The position numbers and the translations under genes were made by a program. A DNA stretch of 64,000 nucleotides from positions 41,760,606 through 41,824,605 of the forward strand of contig OZ020617.1 in assembly GCA_963971575.1 (NCBI GenBank), in the 5' to 3' direction. The notes under the pieces are model-generated. The model ran no database searches. It saw nothing but the letters and a program-made list of their open reading frames with translations, and was not told the DNA's origin. This DNA is from Liopterus haemorrhoidalis (taxonomy: Eukaryota > Arthropoda > Insecta > Coleoptera > Dytiscidae). Below, in pieces: positions 42,496 through 55,299 of the stretch (position 1 is its first letter; every line of letters starts with the position of its first letter).

Positions 42496-45400
42496 TTATG
42501 TAACTTTTTTATTCCCTTTTAATTCCTGTTGAATATCCTCCAATGTCTTTCCCTTTGTCTCAATCACAAAGAAGAATGCAGTAATAACATTTATAAAACA
42601 AAGAAAACCGAATAACAAAAATGGATAATACATTCCCCATTCTGAAATTACATGAAATACTTTTAAAGTAATAGCAATATTAGCGGCATAATAAATACAC
42701 ATAATACATAGTGCTTTTCCCTTTATGCTTGCTGAAAACATTTCTCCGAGCATTAGAGTTGGAGCTGTTCCTAATCCAAAACCAAAAACAACAACGTAAG
42801 TTAACATTATCATAACAGGCATCCAATCTAAGTGGGATAGATCGTAGGCTGTTTCTTCTTTTAAGTAAAAATAAATTCCGCCTATTGTTAAAATGATTGC
42901 ACAGAAGAAACTAGAAAGAATAATCAATGGTTTTCTTCCATATTTATCAACTAAAACTGACCCAGATATTGTTACAACAAGTTGTATTGATAAATATAAA
43001 ATTGTTGACAATACAGGGCTTATACTACTATTTGATTTTATAAAAACTGTTTGTGTATATATCCCCCAAGCTGAAATACCACTAACTTGTTGCATTGTTC
43101 TGATACCTAACATAATAAACAAAGCTTTTCTATTGCTATCAATTGTCATAATATCTTTTAATGTCCCTGTTTCGGACATTTGACGTTTGACATCACTTTC
43201 TAGAACTATAAGATCCTTGGTAACGTCGTATCGTCGAAGGAAGTATAGTGATTTTCTTGCTTCTTCAATCTTGCCTTTCATGAGAAGATAGTAAGGTGAT
43301 TCAGGCATCCAGATGAATGTTGCTACTAGTATAATTGGTGTTATTGAACTTATCCAAGCTGTGGTTTGGATGGAGAGGTACGGGCCAATTGCATTGATTG
43401 TCAGCATACCTAAAACAATTAGGATTAACAATATTCATTAGACCATTTACAAAGTGAGCAGAATAGGATGGTTGGGATGTTAACTAAATGATTAGCATGA
43501 GGACAATAAAATAAATGTTTGAAAGGATGATGAAACAACTAAAAGGTATATCAAGAGTAAAATGGAAGGATACTGTGTCTTCCTGCAGGATTAACCACAG
43601 GGAGTAAACCGCCATCACAAGCCTTCGTATAGTCCACTGTTGGTGGACCCATGGACACCTCCTTCTAGGTAAAGGGCCAGATTTGTTGGAAATTCACATT
43701 TTAACTCAATAAGCGTTTACGTTTAGTCAGTCAGGTTTACCCGAGTGATCTAAGTACTCCCGATCCATTCATAAAGTCAGTCGAATAGTACATAATAGCT
43801 TATTTCTAGTCCATCCGAGTTATATGTCAGGGCACTTAGAGAATTTCTGAACAATCCGATGACTAGCATGTTTCCTGGGATTAATTTTGTAGTAGGGGTT
43901 AGCGCGAATAAATATGAATTTTATTTTGCAACAAGTACATTTTCTTTGAATTTTAGGCTTTTATCCATTATTGTTTGCACCATACATAATATAATTTCAA
44001 CTTCTTCAACAAGAAATCTTTTAGCCCATTCTACAAGTGGTAATAAACTAATATTAAAGGAAAACGCAGTAGTAGTGGCAATCAACGGCAGGAATTTGAC
44101 AGTTTCATTTAGCGCAACCGCCACCAGACGTCACCACTTAACTTCAGATTTAATATTGCTTACGAAAATGTTAAAAATATCTGAGCAATCCGATCTAATC
44201 TTGTGACGTCATCAGATCAATCTGAGCAAACTTATGGATTAATTAAACGTAAATGCCTATGTGTGTGTACAGTTCGAGAATATCAGGGAGAGGTTGGGCC
44301 TGTGCTATGCTCTATCATTTGCTTTGATAGACTGATACTTTTTCTGAGAAAATCGAACTTACTGTTTTATGTGTGAAGCCTTGTATCTTATTTTAATGTG
44401 TTTTATTTTTAATTTTATGTGATATTTAATGGTGATTTGTCCCAATACAACTCGTTACTATCACCCTGAATCTGTACAATTTTTAAAATAGGCTTTTATC
44501 CTTTTTATTTGTGTTTGTCCGTGCAAGGTTTCTTTTATTGAGTATGTTGAATATTGTATTTATTTATTGTTCAATTTATTCTTTTAAATAACCCTAGTCA
44601 TTTAGATGGACTCTGTTAGCAGCAAATAGCTATCGTTGCTGTTTTAATTTTAGCTAACTAACGAAGGATACTGTTGAGGAAGATTTGAAATCATTAAAGA
44701 TGTAGAAATGGAAAGCACTACCATAGGATAAAATGAGTTGGAGATAAGTATTTGAGCAGACCAAAACTCTGCTAGGGTTAATGCAGTGCCTTTCAACCAA
44801 ACATTTATCGCGGGTACTTACGAAACTCTACAAATAAGAGACATATGGTTACAGCAGACATGATACGTGATGAGAATGACAGAAGATAGAATAACTAAGA
44901 AAATTTGGTAGGAAAGACTAGCAATTATGTTCTCGAAAAGACAATCATGTTGAGATCAGTTAACAGGTCTAATTGATATTAGGTACACAATATCTCAATA
45001 TATAAATGGGAACAATTGATACTTAACAAAACAATATGGAATTGGATGAGACAAATGTCGACTCGATTGGCATTATCAAAAAAGAGAGATATTTACCTAA
45101 AAGCATCATAACGGAAAGTGTACATCCTAACACTCCCCTAACTTTTGGTTCAGTAACTTCTCCCACATACATCGGAAAAAGAATGAACAAGAATCCATCA
45201 CCAAGTCCTGCTATAAATCTTCCCAAACAGAACATCCAAACATTGCTCGCAAGTGCAATAATAATCCATCCAATAAATAAAGGTGGAGCAATTAGTAATA
45301 TACCCATCTTTCGGCCTATTAAATCTGCCAGTAGCGCTGCTATTGGAGCCCCAATGATATCTCCGATAGGTTGCATAATGGCGATGTAAGATGCATCATC

Positions 45401-45574
45401 TGCTGTTATGTTGTTGTATAGATGACTTTCTCCGAGAATTATTGGGATGGATGGTGATGGCCAAGCGAAATGAAGACCAGAAGCCCATGATGATATACTG
45501 GCTGTAATTAAACAACAATATAAAACATGAAACCTTAAAACAGTATGTAGAGATATTGTGGTCAAATTGCACAT
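42496..45574 (-). CDS. Facilitated trehalose/sugar transporter, Tret1-like
   Basis: Two exons on the reverse strand, 45574-45097 and 43409-42496, joined by a GT-AG intron of 1687 bp. They total 1392 nt = 463 aa plus stop, normal for the sugar porter branch of the major facilitator superfamily. A non-ATG codon just upstream is ignored and ATG at 45574 is used. Signatures in order: the loop DLIGRK (84-89), YVGEVTEPKVRG after TM4, MPESPYYLL after TM6, QQVSGISAWGIYT in TM7, VDKYGRKPL between TM8 and TM9, PTLMLGEMF in TM10 and ETKGKTLEDIQ at the C-terminus. An N-glycosylation site (NIT, Asn55) sits in the first extracellular loop. It probably moves trehalose or hexoses down a gradient across the plasma membrane. 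Which sugar is not deducible. Confidence 0.93.
43410..45096. other. Intron of the sugar transporter
   Basis: An intron of 1687 bp. No transposon with clear ends was found. The open frames at 43859-44206 and on the opposite strand have no recognisable domain and are not supported. Confidence 0.6.
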
Positions 45575-45860
45575 CACAACGCGTTTTATAAGTGTACATC
45601 ATTCGTTAGTAGTGGACTGTCAAAATTTTCCGGCTCTGAAAAATTACACTAAATTGTCCTATATGATCCATTGATCCAAGATTTGGTCCAATTGGGACCG
45701 ACTAACCAGGAAATTGTCCGGTGACCCGGCGGTCCAGTTCACCACTGTTATTCGTTTACAATATCATTCGTTTATTTACATAAATATGGCGCGTTTATGG
45801 AAAGAATGAAAACTCTCACATAAATATTAAAGTCGGCCGTGAAACTACGTGGCACACTAA

Positions 45861-47411
45861 GGCGCAGTTGCACAGTTACCACTTAAGTATGAGTTTAGCT
45901 AAACCTTAAGCTTCAGCTTAAACCAAATACTTAAGCGCCAGATGTTGCACAGTCAAAAATATAAAAATACTTAGCTAAGACAACTGATGTGATAAATTCA
46001 CAAAATTGGTAATATGGAAAATTAATATTTGGCGGGGAAATTTTGAAATTCAATATAAACATAACTGTCAATGTTATTTGTCAATGTCATTTGTCAAGTA
46101 GTTTATTATACAAATAATGCAAATTTTACCAGCAATGGAAAATACGGTAAACGAAACGTAAAAATAAATGTACGACGAACTTATCAGAAGAGTTGGTCTT
46201 CTATAAACTTTATTTAAAAAATATAAATACATTGTTGTGTGTAAAAAATTAAAATAAATGTTGTGGAAGAAAAAAAAAATCTCCTTGGATGAACGTACAA
46301 GATGAATTTAACAATGTAAGCGGTCACTCTTACAGAGAAGCAGAATATTAAAATATATATATATAAAAGAAAACTTAAAAATGTACAAGAAAAAAAAAAA
46401 AAAATGCTGACAATAAGTATTCACTGAAAGTGACTGGAGGTGGTTCAGTGGCAGAATGCTCAGAGAAAGAGTTAGAATTAATAAATTTTAAATTACGGAC
46501 AGGTCATAGACAAGATATTTACATTTATAAACAATTTTATTATTTATACTTTATAAATTAGAAAAATAAACATTTATTATTGTTCCTAACTTGAATGTTG
46601 TCATTATATCTTCTGTTTTGATTTATTACTGTGTTAGGTACATCGTTTTAAAAATTAACATCTGTTTCTAGATCTGGATTAAGATTGCTCAATTAATTGC
46701 TCCCAGAACTCAAGAAAACCGTGCGATATAGCAAAAGTCTTGGCGTACATTACACTGTTCCATTTGAATATTAGGCATTTTAATATATTGATGACGCAAG
46801 GTACAAATTGCGATATTTCTCGATATTTTTCCTATATCTGTTGAAGCTGTAGATTTATGGCAACCAGTAAACTCCCTTACCATTAACATACTTCCAATAA
46901 TATAATATCGTAGGATTTGTATTGAAGTGAATGCGTGGTTCCTGTAAATATTATTTCATAAAATATTAGATATTTGTGTACCAAGGCACTGACTTACCTA
47001 TTAGTAGGATGGGTAATTAAATGTTTAATATGATATAATATTGAATTACAACTTTATTTACTTAATATTACTATTTCCTCGAAATCTATTGTAAATTTTT
47101 TCATCATCCCATTGATTAATATAATCATACCGGTGCATATAGACGGGTATGCGGCGAAATATATTAATATATAACATTTTAATTCAATCAAATTAATCTG
47201 ATCAATTTTAATATGACACATAACCTGTCCTATTTGACAGTTTATTTTGGCTTAAACCAAACAAATCTACCGCTTAAGTATTTTCCTGTTTAAGCTTAAG
47301 TTTAAACCAAAAACTGAAACTGTGCAACAACTAAACCATAAACTAAAACTTAAGCCTAAATAAAAACTTAAGCCTAAATAAAAACTTAAGCGGTTACTGT
47401 GCAACTGGGCC
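45861..47411 (-). mobile_element. PIF/Harbinger-type transposon
   Basis: Ends GGCGCAGTTGCACAGTTACC and the inverse of GGTTACTGTGCAACTGGGCC are flanked by TAA on each side. A 3-bp TAA/TTA duplication is the mark of PIF/Harbinger. Sub-terminal CTTAAG repeats are abundant in both arms. A transposase remnant lies inside on the reverse strand. Confidence 0.88.
46670..46945 (-). pseudogene. Harbinger transposase (HARBI1-like) fragment
   Basis: The reverse strand reads IQILRYYIIGSMLMVREFTG, then CHKSTASTDIGKISRNIA, then QYIKMPN and DFCYIARFS with VLGAIN in the next frame. This follows the N-terminal half of HARBI1-like DDE nucleases (the pattern LRFYATGS...GD..G.S.ST....V...I......Y.K.P....FY.IA.FP.V.G.IDG). 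Only about 90 residues remain, and the catalytic triad is largely absent. Confidence 0.7.
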
Positions 47412-49928
47412 TAAGATTCTTAGAGAAGGTGCCGTGAGGTATTCATCCTTCACATCAGTAATGAAAACACCAAGTATCTCATTGTTAGTAGAACACAACG
47501 ACCTACTTATCCTGATAAATAGGATCGCCAACACGGGCATATTTTTTACCAGATCAGGTCCAATGGACGAGGTTCTTCAGTTCGCTACGAAATTGATCCG
47601 TCGAGCTCAATTATTCATTGTGCCCACTAACATAAAATAAAAATTCCTCGCTTATAGCGGAGCAGCCCGCCGCTGAACTAGATCTCTACATTTGTTTTGA
47701 GCAAGATTCTCAATTTTTTAGGAATATGGCTCGTATGGATTAAATCTGTAATCTTTCAAGCGGTCTTTTCTCTGAATTGTGTCCTTGGCTGGTAATCAAG
47801 TGCGAATTTTGGAGACCGAATGCTTATGGCAAATTTTAAATGTGGACGAATCTGTAGAAAGCTTTTATTAATGGAACGACTAACTTGATTTGACCAGTTC
47901 AAATTGTTCATTTGTTCTGCATTGGCGAAAGTTTTGTTCTACATAGATAGTGAGGGAATTATTTAGAACAGTGTGTAGGTTGGCATATTTGGAAGAGTTT
48001 AGTGCAAGTATCTACAACCAGTTTAGTAAATAGGCAGGCGCAACAGGCGCATAGGCACAGGACCCAGGATGAAAGTAACCCGGAAAATTGCCAAATAGAA
48101 CTAGGCAGTTTTTTTTCGTTGGGTCTTTGGATTCTTTTTCTTGTCGTATTTCCTTTTTATAACTCGTTAGACGTCAGACTTTTATTTCCTCGGACTCTTT
48201 GGATTTCTTTTTTGTTTGTTTGTCCAAATCATAAAACTAAAACTTTGTACAGGGCACATCAAAAGATAGTTACGGTACTATTTAAAGCTATAGTACCATC
48301 ATATCCTTTGGAGATCTATTTTTAGCAGTGGATAAATTCGACTTATAGATGATGATTTAAATTTAAAAATATAGGGAAAGAAACTATTGCAAAGCTTGTA
48401 AAAACTCTTAACAATGACATAACTCTAGAAATACTAGTATCGAGTGACATGTAACAAATGTGGAACTACTCAGTATTTGTCATTATATTGTCACGTGGAT
48501 GGTTTGGGTGGAATACACCCCCTGGTTTTACCAATAAAATTTATTAGAGAATTATAAATTACATTGTCATTTGATGTAATTCTCCATGGGGTCTGGGGGA
48601 AGTTCACCTTGTGCTGACCGGGATTGCCTTGAACCTTCCTCCTGGCGGGGGTTGCCCATTAGGAAGTCGAGGAATCTGGTGAAGTGTTCTCCCGTTCACC
48701 TGGGGAATGCTACTTGATCTACCTAGAAAGTAGTCGTATATGGAGTCGGACTTGTGGTCGTCACCGTGATGAGTTGGATAGGTTTCACTGCGTGGCTTCC
48801 ATAACACATCCATTTACTTATGCCTCCGATTAACCTAGTTCCGCTATTCATTCATCATGGCAAATATTATCTAATTACGAAAATAGCGTTACCCATTACG
48901 TAATCGGCTTATGCATGTTAGAAAAATAGTTTATTAATCAAGCAGCTGTACGTCAAAATGTCTAGATGTCGCAATCCTGACCTGGGGTTATCTTTGTGAT
49001 AATATCTTTATTAAATTATTTTATCTTATCCTTCCAAATGCGGCTCCTCAATCCACTTAGGTCGCTTGCCATATCGACATGAACTATTTATTCGATCTTC
49101 TAGCTGATCTTCGTTCTATAGGAGTTGTGACGTAAGTTTTGATGGATGTATGCCCATTCCCAATTCCCAATACTGTATCTATTTTGTCTTATTAATTTTA
49201 AATTGTTTACTACTTTTCGTTTCCTGTACTATATTTTATATTGTATCATCGTCATTTTATATATTAATTAAAACCTTCTAATCTAAGCCAAAGTTATCTA
49301 AACTTTACCCTCCGCTCTTGCAAAGTAAGCTTCTCTGCCGTGTAGTTTAGCATTGTTTGCATTATTTTGACTCTGAATACACGTGTAGGAAGAAGATCGA
49401 TGTTGACACATAGCTCGAGATTAAATGAAAACAAAGAACTCGTGTTAATGAACTTGTTGCTATGGAAACAAGCAATCTAATTGACTAGGATGCTAAAATG
49501 ACAGAGAAATTAATGTTTACAAGGCCATTAAGAGATCAATCTGCAATGTAAAAGAAAATTTGCAGTGACGTCGTTAAAGACTATAATTGATTTATAATTT
49601 TTAACATTCTCGAAAGATAACTGAAGTGAAATATAGAAAGAAGACTGTATTTTATCCGGCAGTGGAAAGGCTTCACAAATATGATGAAGTCTGCCGAAAG
49701 AAATTCTAGTGAATATTGACATATAACAGGCATGGCAAACTTTAAACAAGGGTACCAACACGTATTAAGATTATTGATGGAGCCTATAGGTACTGGTTAA
49801 AATGCACCCATCGCATATGGATAATAAATATCGCCATACTTTCAAATGCACTCGGGCACGTAGAAAGGTTGTCGGTATTTGTCGGCGCATGTAGCATGCA
49901 TTGATAAGTTAACAGGAATCTTTGAAAC
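47412..49928. other. Intergenic, no supported gene
   Basis: About 2.5 kb. Open frames at 47434, 48002, 48604 (reverse) and 49528 (reverse) show no recognisable domain. A stretch near 48415-48455 (ACTAGTATCGAGTGA) also occurs near 26365, so part of it is repetitive. Confidence 0.45.
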
Positions 49929-49931
49929 ATT

Positions 49932-51151
49932 CGGCCCAATTCTGTAAGCAAGTTACTACGAAAAAGTTACGATAAAAGTTGCTAAATACAAGGTCAGTAA
50001 CTATTTTAGTAACTTTCACGAAATTCGTATTCTGTAAGAGAAAAGTTGCTATGAAATTAGTAACTAGTTGCTAAGAAAGTTATTATGGATAACAACTAAC
50101 AGAAAGCAGTTGATACACTTAGTAACTTCAAAATAACTTGTTAAAATCGTGTAAAATCGCAATTTCTCTGTTTAATAATGAATTATTTCAAGCATTTTAC
50201 AATGAAGGGCAACATAGAGACAATAATTATAGAAGGATTTTTATTTTATTTTCTGTATAGCACAAAATTCTTCGAGTTCTTTATTTCAATTTCTATTTTT
50301 TTGTTGTTTATTTACATTTGTTTTATAATAGTATAACAGTACAATATTTTTTAAATGTATTAACTACGACTGTCAATAGAAGCCGCGCACACAAGGGGGT
50401 GGTCGACGAGTTCAGACCCCCTCCCCCAAGGATTTGAAAAATCAAATACTTATTAAATAAAAACTAAGCGATTGCAAATAAGAATCACTTTTTTTATTAC
50501 TAAAAATTTAATTATAATCAAAATTAAATAAATATATAAACCCAGTCCTCTCCATAAAAACACAACAATACATTTGTATTATATTACAGATATTTTTTCG
50601 AAATGGACCCTTCCCAGATCAATGTTTTATGTGCACGCCTGTTCAATGGCTATCCGAACTTCTTTAATTGTATTTCACCCAATTTATTTAAATTTGGACT
50701 ATAACTTGCACCACCACATAGAAAACAGTAGCCACATAGCACATCACCACAGCACCACCACTCGTTCCTGTCAATTATTTTTTAAACACTCGTATCACCG
50801 ACCATGACCGGGTTATTTTCCAGGAAATTCAACAGAATTTCCATTTGTTTGCAATTCTTTTTCTGATTTTGTTTATAAAACATTTTTCGTTTAACCTCAG
50901 AAACTCACAACATAGCTGTCAAACTCAATTAAAAACGAATACCTCGCCTGCGCAGAACGTAATCTGCTTCTAGCTTCACGGTTCTTTGTAGCAACGTTAC
51001 TAAATATAACTTGTTATAAGAACGTTGCTTGTGCTTATGCTTGGAGAATACCAATTGTTTGGCGATTGATAAGAAAGTTACTATAAAAGTTATTTCGTAG
51101 CAACGTTACTCAGTAGCAACTAACCTAGTAACTTTTTACAGAATCGGGCCG
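49932..51151 (+). mobile_element. Inverted-repeat element with ATTCTGTAA ends
   Basis: Ends CGGCCCAATTCTGTAAGCAA and the inverse TTTTTACAGAATCGGGCCG are flanked by ATT on both sides. Both arms contain many copies of GTTACTA/GTTGCTA. The middle has a poly-C stretch near 50418 and an unconvincing open frame at 50574. The superfamily is uncertain. The short MITEs at 11677 and 35311 share the ATTCTGTAA...AGTTACT end motif. Confidence 0.7.
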
Positions 51152-51452
51152 ATTATTTACCAGCTTTCAAGAAGCTGGCAGTCACTTTTTTGATATTTTG
51201 CTGATTTTTTTAAAATTTAATTTGTAATGGCAAAGTTTAGTGGATATATTTGGAAACAGAATTTCATTCTGTTTCTAACTGGTGTAAACTATTCACACAC
51301 CTCCTCAGACTGATGATGACCACATTTTCGTGGCCGAAACGTCTCCATTTTATTAATTCATAATATATATTTTATAATTTGACGATCAACAGAGAAGTTT
51401 TATTTATACATACTCACGTCAAGATCCAATTAATCTTTTATATATATATATA

Positions 51453-51996
51453 CAGTACCTAGACAAAATATTATAACCACTTACAAAAACAACTGTTTAT
51501 TAAAAATTCCGACATATAATCATATGCTACTTTATTTATTTCTTTAACATATCGTGTATTTATTAAAAGATAAGCTATTTTAAACATATTCAACTCTGTA
51601 TTTTTATTCTGAGACTGATTTGCAAGAACAAAAAGTATCGATTTTGTCCTGGCCAGGTAATTCGCCGGATATCAATCCTATCGAAAATGTTTGGAACCTC
51701 CTGAAAAGACTTGTTTATGATTTAAATAATACTAATAAACAAGTTTTAATAGATAATATTAAAAAAGTATGGCATGGCTCTCCAGAAATTGAAAATTGTA
51801 TTAGGGCATGAATTGAGAGTATGCCTCGAAGAATTGCGGCAATAATAAAAGCAAAAGGGGGCAACACAAAATATTAAAAAACATTTTAATAAAATACAAA
51901 ATAAAAATAAAATTGGTGTATTACTATTATGTTGATTTTGTGTAAAACAATGAATTTTAAAAAAATCATAAGTGGTTATAATATTTTGTCTAGGTA

Positions 51997-51999
<3 letters not shown>
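51453..51999 (+). mobile_element. Tc1-derived element with transposase C-terminus
   Basis: A 547-bp element with CAGTACCTAGACAAAATATT and the exact inverse at the right end, flanked by TA. It is an internally deleted Tc1 that retains only the last third of the transposase. Confidence 0.88.
51620..51877 (+). pseudogene. Tc1-like transposase C-terminal remnant
   Basis: A frame including LSWPGNSPDINPIENVWNLL carries the last catalytic Glu context (NPIENVW). After a stop at 51809 it continues with ESMPRRIAAIIKAKGGNTKY, the usual Tc1 C-terminus. The first two catalytic residues are deleted. Confidence 0.8.

Positions 52000-52081
<82 letters not shown>
52000..52081. repeat. (TA)n microsatellite
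   Basis: About 80 bp of uninterrupted TA repeats separate two Tc1 elements. TA is the Tc1 target. Confidence 0.98.
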
Positions 52082-52084
<3 letters not shown>

Positions 52085-53741
52085 TTACTCCCAAAATAGA
52101 GCATACAAAAATTTGACAAAGATACTTTTTAATAAAACGTGACTATAAAACAGATTTTTTTAAAACTAATTAATTTTTATCTATAAAATATACCTTGCAG
52201 ATCCAAAATAATTAGAAATAGTATAAAGTATAGTTATATTTGTTAAAAATTTGAGGAAAACTAAAAATAATAATTTTTTAGAGACACAAATTAAGCGTAC
52301 TAGTTAATTTTGATTGATTAAAGACCTGTCTTTTCCTGAAATTATATTGCATAGGTTTTATCTTGCAACAGATGGTTTTTTCATTAGTTTAGTTTGCATT
52401 AGGCCACATTCAAGTACAGTGATTTTGTTTCTATTATTATGGAAAATAAACATAAACAGACTGACGAATCTACACGAAAACTAATAATTAAATTATCCGC
52501 CCGGGGTCATACAATGCGTAAAATAGGTGATATAATAAACCGAAGACATTCCACAATTCAAAAAATAATAAATAAATTTAAATATGAAGGTACTATCAAA
52601 AACAAAACGGGCAGAGGCAGAATTTTTTTTTTATCAACTGTGGATGAAAGATTTATTTTGCGAAAAATCAAGCAAGATCCTAAAATTAGTGTACCCCAGT
52701 TAACGTCAGAATTGTCACAAAGATTAAATAAACAAATTTCAGTAGAAACAGTCCGCCGAGTACTCCGGAAAAATAACTGCAATGGTCGAATTGCACGCAA
52801 GAAACCATTGATTGCAAAAACGAATAAAAAGAAACGTTTAGAATTTGCAAAAATGTATGTAAACAGACCAATTAGCTTCTGGAATAGTTATTTTTTCTGA
52901 CGAGACGATTTTTTTTTTTTTTCTTGGGTCGGATGGCAGGCGAAGTGTTTGGCAGAAGCCCAATACAGAATTTAAAAAAATTAATACTGTTCCGACAGTA
53001 AAACACGGAGGTGGATCAGTTATGTTGTGGGGTGCTATGGGCTCAAACGGCCCAGGTAATTTTGAATTTATAGAAGGGATCATGGATAAATGGAAATATC
53101 TAAACATCTTGAAAAATAATCTTACGGCTACTGCAGAAAAATTAGATATGCCACCAGTTCATTATTTTCAACAAGATAACGATCCCAAACATACTGCGCT
53201 TATTGTAAAGGAATGGCTGTTATACAATGCACCAAAATTACTCAAAACACCGCCACAATCGCCTGATCTCAATCCAATTGAAAATTTATGGAGAGAATTA
53301 AAAGTTCGGATAAAAACAAATTAATTTTTTAATGAAAATGATTTTAAAACGAAACTTCAAGAAGAATGGAATAATATACCAGCAGAAGTTTGTGGAAAAT
53401 TAGTGCAGTCTATGCCAAATCGCCTTCAAGCAGTAATAGAAGCAAAAGGTGACGCGACAAAATATTAATTTAAATTAACTGATTGTTTTCTAATTATTTT
53501 ATTAGTATTACTACTTTTTGTACGCTCAATTTTGTGTCTCTGAAAATGTATATATTTTTTGTTTTCTTTAACAAATGTTTATTAAATATTATTTAATTTT
53601 ATACCATTTATGATAGTTTTATATCTCTAAAATGTATTTTAGAAATAAAAAATAATTGGTTTAAATAATCTGTTTTATAGGCATCTTTACCTAAGAGGTA
53701 TATTTCTAAAACTTTTGTACGCTCAATTTTGTGAGTAACTG
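52082..53741 (+). mobile_element. Tc1-like transposon C, IR/DR type
   Basis: A 1660-bp element flanked by TA. Outer ends are CAGTTACTCCCAAAATAGAG and the inverse of CTCAATTTTGTGAGTAACTG. About 200 bp inside each end a second copy of the same core occurs (GAGACACAAATTAAGCGTAC at 52281-52300 and GTACGCTCAATTTTGTGTCT at 53520-53539). This gives the IR/DR layout known from Sleeping Beauty-like elements. The transposase is nearly intact. Confidence 0.9.
52439..53468 (+). pseudogene. Tc1-like DD34E transposase with two lesions
   Basis: The frame from 52439 encodes about 150 residues with two helix-turn-helix motifs (HTMRKIGDIINRRHSTIQKI and the region PQLTSELSQRLN..ISVETVRRVL) and a basic linker. 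A frameshift near 52882-52890 switches to the frame with VIFSDET (first Asp), GGGSVMLWGAMGSNGPG, FQQDNDPKHT (second Asp) and DLNPIENLW (Glu), with 34 residues between the last two. A stop at 53322-53324 follows, and the frame then runs to QAVIEAKGDATKY and TAA at 53466-53468. With only two visible lesions, it was active recently in evolutionary terms, though this copy cannot make a full protein. Confidence 0.9.
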
Positions 53742-53924
53742 TATGTATATATATTTAATGTATTTATTTATTTAAATGGGGAATAAACAGAGACGTGAGT
53801 CTTCTTAGAAATTCCCACAGGCTACAAATGATATAATGTATACATATTTACATCAAAATAAAAAAAATAACTAAAATTATTTATTTATTTATTTTTTTTT
53901 AATATACATTATACGCTAAATTAC

Positions 53925-54322
53925 AATTTATTTTACTTCTGACTTAAACTGAGCAAAGGTAATAAAGAAAATATCACAGCCATTAAAGTACTGATAAAAT
54001 AACAACATGATTCTGTTGAGGGGTGAATTCATTCCTGCATTAGTTGTTCTATTATTGATATAGTATGTATGGTTTTGCCTAGCACTCTTTTGGGGTATAT
54101 TGAAGGTGATCAACTGAAAAATATTGGGGCAGTCGATAATCTGATTGACTATTTTATAGACACAGTGCATATCGATTTGTACACGCCGTTTTGTCAAACT
54201 CACTAAATCATAGCGGGCAAGACGAGCATCATATGTAAGTGACATATTGTTTCTAAAATATTTAAAATCCAAATATTTAGTGAATCGTCTCTGCGCTGAT
54301 TCTAGTCTGTCAATGTAAATGC
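53925..54322 (-). pseudogene. Non-LTR retrotransposon ORF2 3' part
   Basis: The reverse strand reads IDRLESAQRRFTKYLDFKYF, RARYDLVSLTKRR-like stretches and YKIVNQIIDCPNIFQLITFN. This is the region after the reverse transcriptase in Jockey/CR1-like elements (IDRLE.VQRRF.K.L). It ends with a stop and an ATAAATAAAT-rich tail near 53880-53900. The upstream part is at 57543-57660, beyond the composite hAT unit. Confidence 0.8.
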
Positions 54323-54837
54323 CAGGGCTTCGAACCGGAACTGAACCGAAAACCGAAATCCGAAAACCGAAAAAAACCGTTATTTTTGTCGGAACGAAAA
54401 CCGGAACTGAACCGAAAAAAAATATCGGTTTATATCGGTTCAGATAATGGTTATGTGAGCGAATATAAATTACATTTTATTTAAGATTATTTTTTAAACT
54501 GATGAGCAGAAAAAATCGTAATTTTTCTGACAAGTATAAAAGAAATTGCGATTCTATTATTTCAGGGGAGGGGGGAACGCCCAACCCCCCCCCCCCCCGC
54601 AGCGGCCTTGGTATGATTATTACAAAATAAAGAATAAAATGTTCTTCCAAATTATAGTAGAAAATAAATTTCTAATACAAATAAAAGCATTTAAAAATTT
54701 ATCACTCGGAACTGAACCGAAAACCGAAAAAAACCGTTATTTTTGCTGGAACGAAAACCGGAACCGAACTGATATATATTTTTTTAATTGAACCGGAACG
54801 AGAATCGAAACGAAAAAAATAACGGTTCAAAGCCCTG
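54323..54837 (+). mobile_element. hAT-like element, left flank of composite
   Basis: A 515-bp copy with CAGGGCTTCGAACC and TTCAAAGCCCTG ends. It belongs to the same family as 1134-1855 (in reverse) but without the nested MITE. Poly-C lies near 54585. Confidence 0.85.
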
Positions 54838-55299
54838 TAATAAATTTTAAAAAACATTTTAAAATTTTTATATTTATAAATGCTGTGCACTGTCGGGGTT
54901 CATTTATTGTTTATACATTTATTGTTAAAATACAGAACTACGCAAGAGCAATTTAGTTCCGCGTAAACGTTTAGAATAGCCTATAATGCTAATACTGGTT
55001 AGCAAAATTATTATAAATTTAAAAAATTATTTTTAATTTTTTTATATTTAAATTGCTGTGCATTGTCGTGGACCATTTATTGTTTACGCAATACAGAACT
55101 ACGTAAAAAAATCCACATTAAAATTCTCATTAGCGAAACTAATTAAGAGGATTAATTTCTTTACTTAATCCTTTATTGAATAATTTTGGTCGACACTAGG
55201 TCACTAATCTTTCCAAATATTTCTCGTTTACAATCGTAAACGTAGCAACACATGTTTACCAGTGCATTTTTTGTATAAAATACCCTTAAATTAATAACT

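Noticed and set aside
43859..44206. A 115-aa open frame in the transporter intron
   Set aside because: Overlaps an opposite-strand frame, has no domain and lies within an intron. Probably chance.
48604..48813. Open frame encoding a 69-aa protein
   Set aside because: No recognisable domain, no splice partners seen, and short. Could be part of an unrecognised repeat.
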